NCBI GenBank assembly: GCA_934358495.1
Contig: CAKRKO010000068.1
Coordinates: 1 to 15,215, forward strand
From: an uncultured Eubacterium sp.
GTDB taxonomy: Bacteria > Bacillota > Clostridia > Lachnospirales > Lachnospiraceae
Direction: 5' to 3'
DNA length: 15,215 bases
Shown here: piece after piece, positions 14,220 to 15,215 of the stretch
How positions within the stretch are numbered: position 1 is the first letter of the stretch
How the letters are laid out: each line of letters begins with the position of its first letter
Made by a program: the position numbers and the translations under genes
Notes under the pieces: model-generated
Told to the model about the DNA's origin: nothing
Database searches by the model: none
The model's input: the letters and a program-made list of their open reading frames with translations, nothing else

Positions 14220-14237
14220 GTTGTTGCCCTCCATTTA

Positions 14238-15113
14238 TTATCTACGAATAAACTCTTCTACGAGACATTGTGCAAATGTTTCTGGTTCATCGGAAGCAAA
14301 ATTGTGATATCCCGGTACAATCTTATGTTTCCAGCCTTTGGCTTCCGCTGCCTGATAGGCAGAGCGATGAAACATTCCGGTTTTGTCATCTGATCCACAG
14401 GCTACCGTCACTGGAACCGAAATATTAAAATCATCCAGATTCAATTTAGAAAAACTGTCCATTTCTTTCTCCAGGAACAGTTCCAGGTTTTTTAGATTTC
14501 GGCTCTGCTGTTCCATAGACTGTCCTTCTTTGTCACGATTCATGCCGCCCATGGCATTGACAAAGTGCATCATACAGGTGATGATTCTGTGTTTCTCTGC
14601 ACATTTACGAAGTTTCTCCCAGAACGCATCCTGTTCTGCTGCCAGCTCTCCACTTCCACGCATCAATGGTTCATGCAAAAATACCTGACGTACTAATTCC
14701 GGATATTTTGTTGCAAGCGCTGCTGCCACTGCGCCACCTGCACTGCAGCCAGCCACAAAAATGCCTTCTCTCTGACGTTCTGTTTCCTTACTCTGTTTTG
14801 CATCAGTTTTCTTCTCTTGCTGTCCTGCTTCTTCATTTAAGCATTTTGTTCGTTTCTGTTCTGACCGAATAATCTCTGCCGCATCATCCGCATGCGCCCA
14901 AACTGAAAAATCTGTCTTGCCTTCTGCCGGAACGCTTCGACTATATCCTCTTCGATCATAACTGATCACTGTAAAATGTTCCGCTAAAATTGCGGATGCC
15001 TGACGAAAAAACTCACTGTCACACGCTACTCCATGTATAAGCAGAAGCGTCGGACCACTGCCTTCCCTTCTGCAAAACAGCGTTCCATGCGCTGTCTTTA
15101 TCTGATATTCCAT
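14238..15113 (-). CDS. Alpha/beta hydrolase
   Basis: This 291-residue alpha/beta-fold hydrolase of unknown substrate has the oxyanion region LLLIHGVACDSEFF (23-36), SYDRRGYSRS (51-60), a nucleophile elbow GCSAGG (Ser124), a likely acid in GSDD (Asp242 or Asp243) and catalytic His270 in GYHNF. There is no signal peptide, so it should be cytoplasmic. An unusual feature is a highly charged, low-complexity stretch of about 30 residues (84-116, rich in Lys, Glu and Gln) directly before the strand leading to the nucleophile, where relatives have a short turn. GGAGG at 15121-15125 lies 7 nt before ATG 15113. It is followed at once by the bile salt hydrolase gene, which suggests a linked role, but nothing in the sequence shows a bile-related activity. 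Confidence 0.85.
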   Translation of the reverse strand: MEYQIKTAHGTLFCRREGSGPTLLLIHGVACDSEFFRQASAILAEHFTVISYDRRGYSRSVPAEGKTDFSVWAHADDAAEIIRSEQKRTKCLNEEAGQQEKKTDAKQSKETERQREGIFVAGCSAGGAVAAALATKYPELVRQVFLHEPLMRGSGELAAEQDAFWEKLRKCAEKHRIITCMMHFVNAMGGMNRDKEGQSMEQQSRNLKNLELFLEKEMDSFSKLNLDDFNISVPVTVACGSDDKTGMFHRSAYQAAEAKGWKHKIVPGYHNFASDEPETFAQCLVEEFIRR

Positions 15114-15143
15114 TTCTATTCCTCCGTAAAATATGCATATTTA

Positions 15144-15208
15144 TCTCAGTCGAGAAGACTCCCACTTCTGCAAGTGGTGAGTAATAACAAGCCTTTCTCA
15201 GTGGGAGT
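15144..15208. repeat. Overlapping inverted repeats at right edge
   Basis: ACTCCCACT (15158-15166) can pair with AGTGGGAGT (15200-15208). The same left arm (15158-15167) can instead pair with AAGTGG-T-GAGT (15172-15182, one bulge) across a CTGC loop. TCTCAGT recurs at 15144-15150 and 15196-15202, and TCTC/GAGA at 15144-15155 adds a small hairpin. It lies 30-95 bp upstream of the alpha/beta hydrolase start. It may be a leader structure of that operon or the end of a mobile element outside the window. I found no convincing promoter here. Confidence 0.5.
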
Positions 15209-15215
15209 ACAATCT

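Noticed and set aside
15144..15208. Definite TnpB-associated guide RNA or IS end
   Set aside because: The hairpins are suggestive, but no tnpA/tnpB gene is visible and the adjacent gene is a hydrolase on the opposite strand. Kept only as a possibility.

Overview
The window looks like a chromosomal segment of a gut-associated, spore-forming Firmicute, most likely Lachnospiraceae. The reasons are moderate-to-low GC, strong GGAGG ribosome binding sites, a Clostridia-type SPOCS+LysM spore morphogenesis protein (SipL), a bile salt hydrolase, and a B. subtilis-like set of cell-wall and transport genes. This placement is inferred from protein character, not from a marker gene. I see no phage, CRISPR, transposase, rRNA or tRNA. 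All long genes are intact.

Layout. Positions 1-89 hold a strongly self-complementary, probably structured RNA segment. Positions 90-3498 are three minus-strand genes: a secreted PcsB/CwlO-like NlpC/P60 hydrolase with its own sigma-A promoter, sipL, and a PrcB-domain lipoprotein. Positions 3644-4381 (+) encode a PlsC-type acyltransferase. It converges on the ddl-murF operon (4439-6905, -) at a shared bidirectional terminator. ddl is divergent from a YmfI-like short-chain reductase (7179-7907, +). The 458 bp after it contain no gene but two different nested palindromic elements (7939-8111 and 8224-8361). Positions 8366-10706 (-) are a polar amino-acid ABC transporter operon (binding protein, permease, ATPase), preceded by a promoter and an unusual helically phased array of TATGCA boxes. 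Positions 11051-13187 (-) are a SpoU/TrmH-family RNA methyltransferase followed by proA. Positions 13242-15113 (-) are an alpha/beta hydrolase followed by a bile salt hydrolase. The right edge carries another set of overlapping inverted repeats.

How the genes fit together. Several relate to the cell envelope: D-Ala-D-Ala synthesis and its ligation to the muropeptide (Ddl, MurF), peptidoglycan cleavage (NlpC/P60), phospholipid synthesis (PlsC) and spore coat assembly (SipL). The others serve amino-acid uptake, proline synthesis, RNA modification and bile-acid deconjugation. Four starts were moved inward from the longest reading frame on ribosome-binding-site, promoter or catalytic grounds: NlpC/P60 at 1295, proA at 12334, the RNA methyltransferase at 13187, and the bile salt hydrolase at 14219, where Cys must be residue 2.

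I found no clear undescribed multi-gene system. The best leads are the phased operator-like array at 10833-10943, the two palindromic elements at 7939-8361, the alpha/beta hydrolase-BSH pair, and the structured edges.
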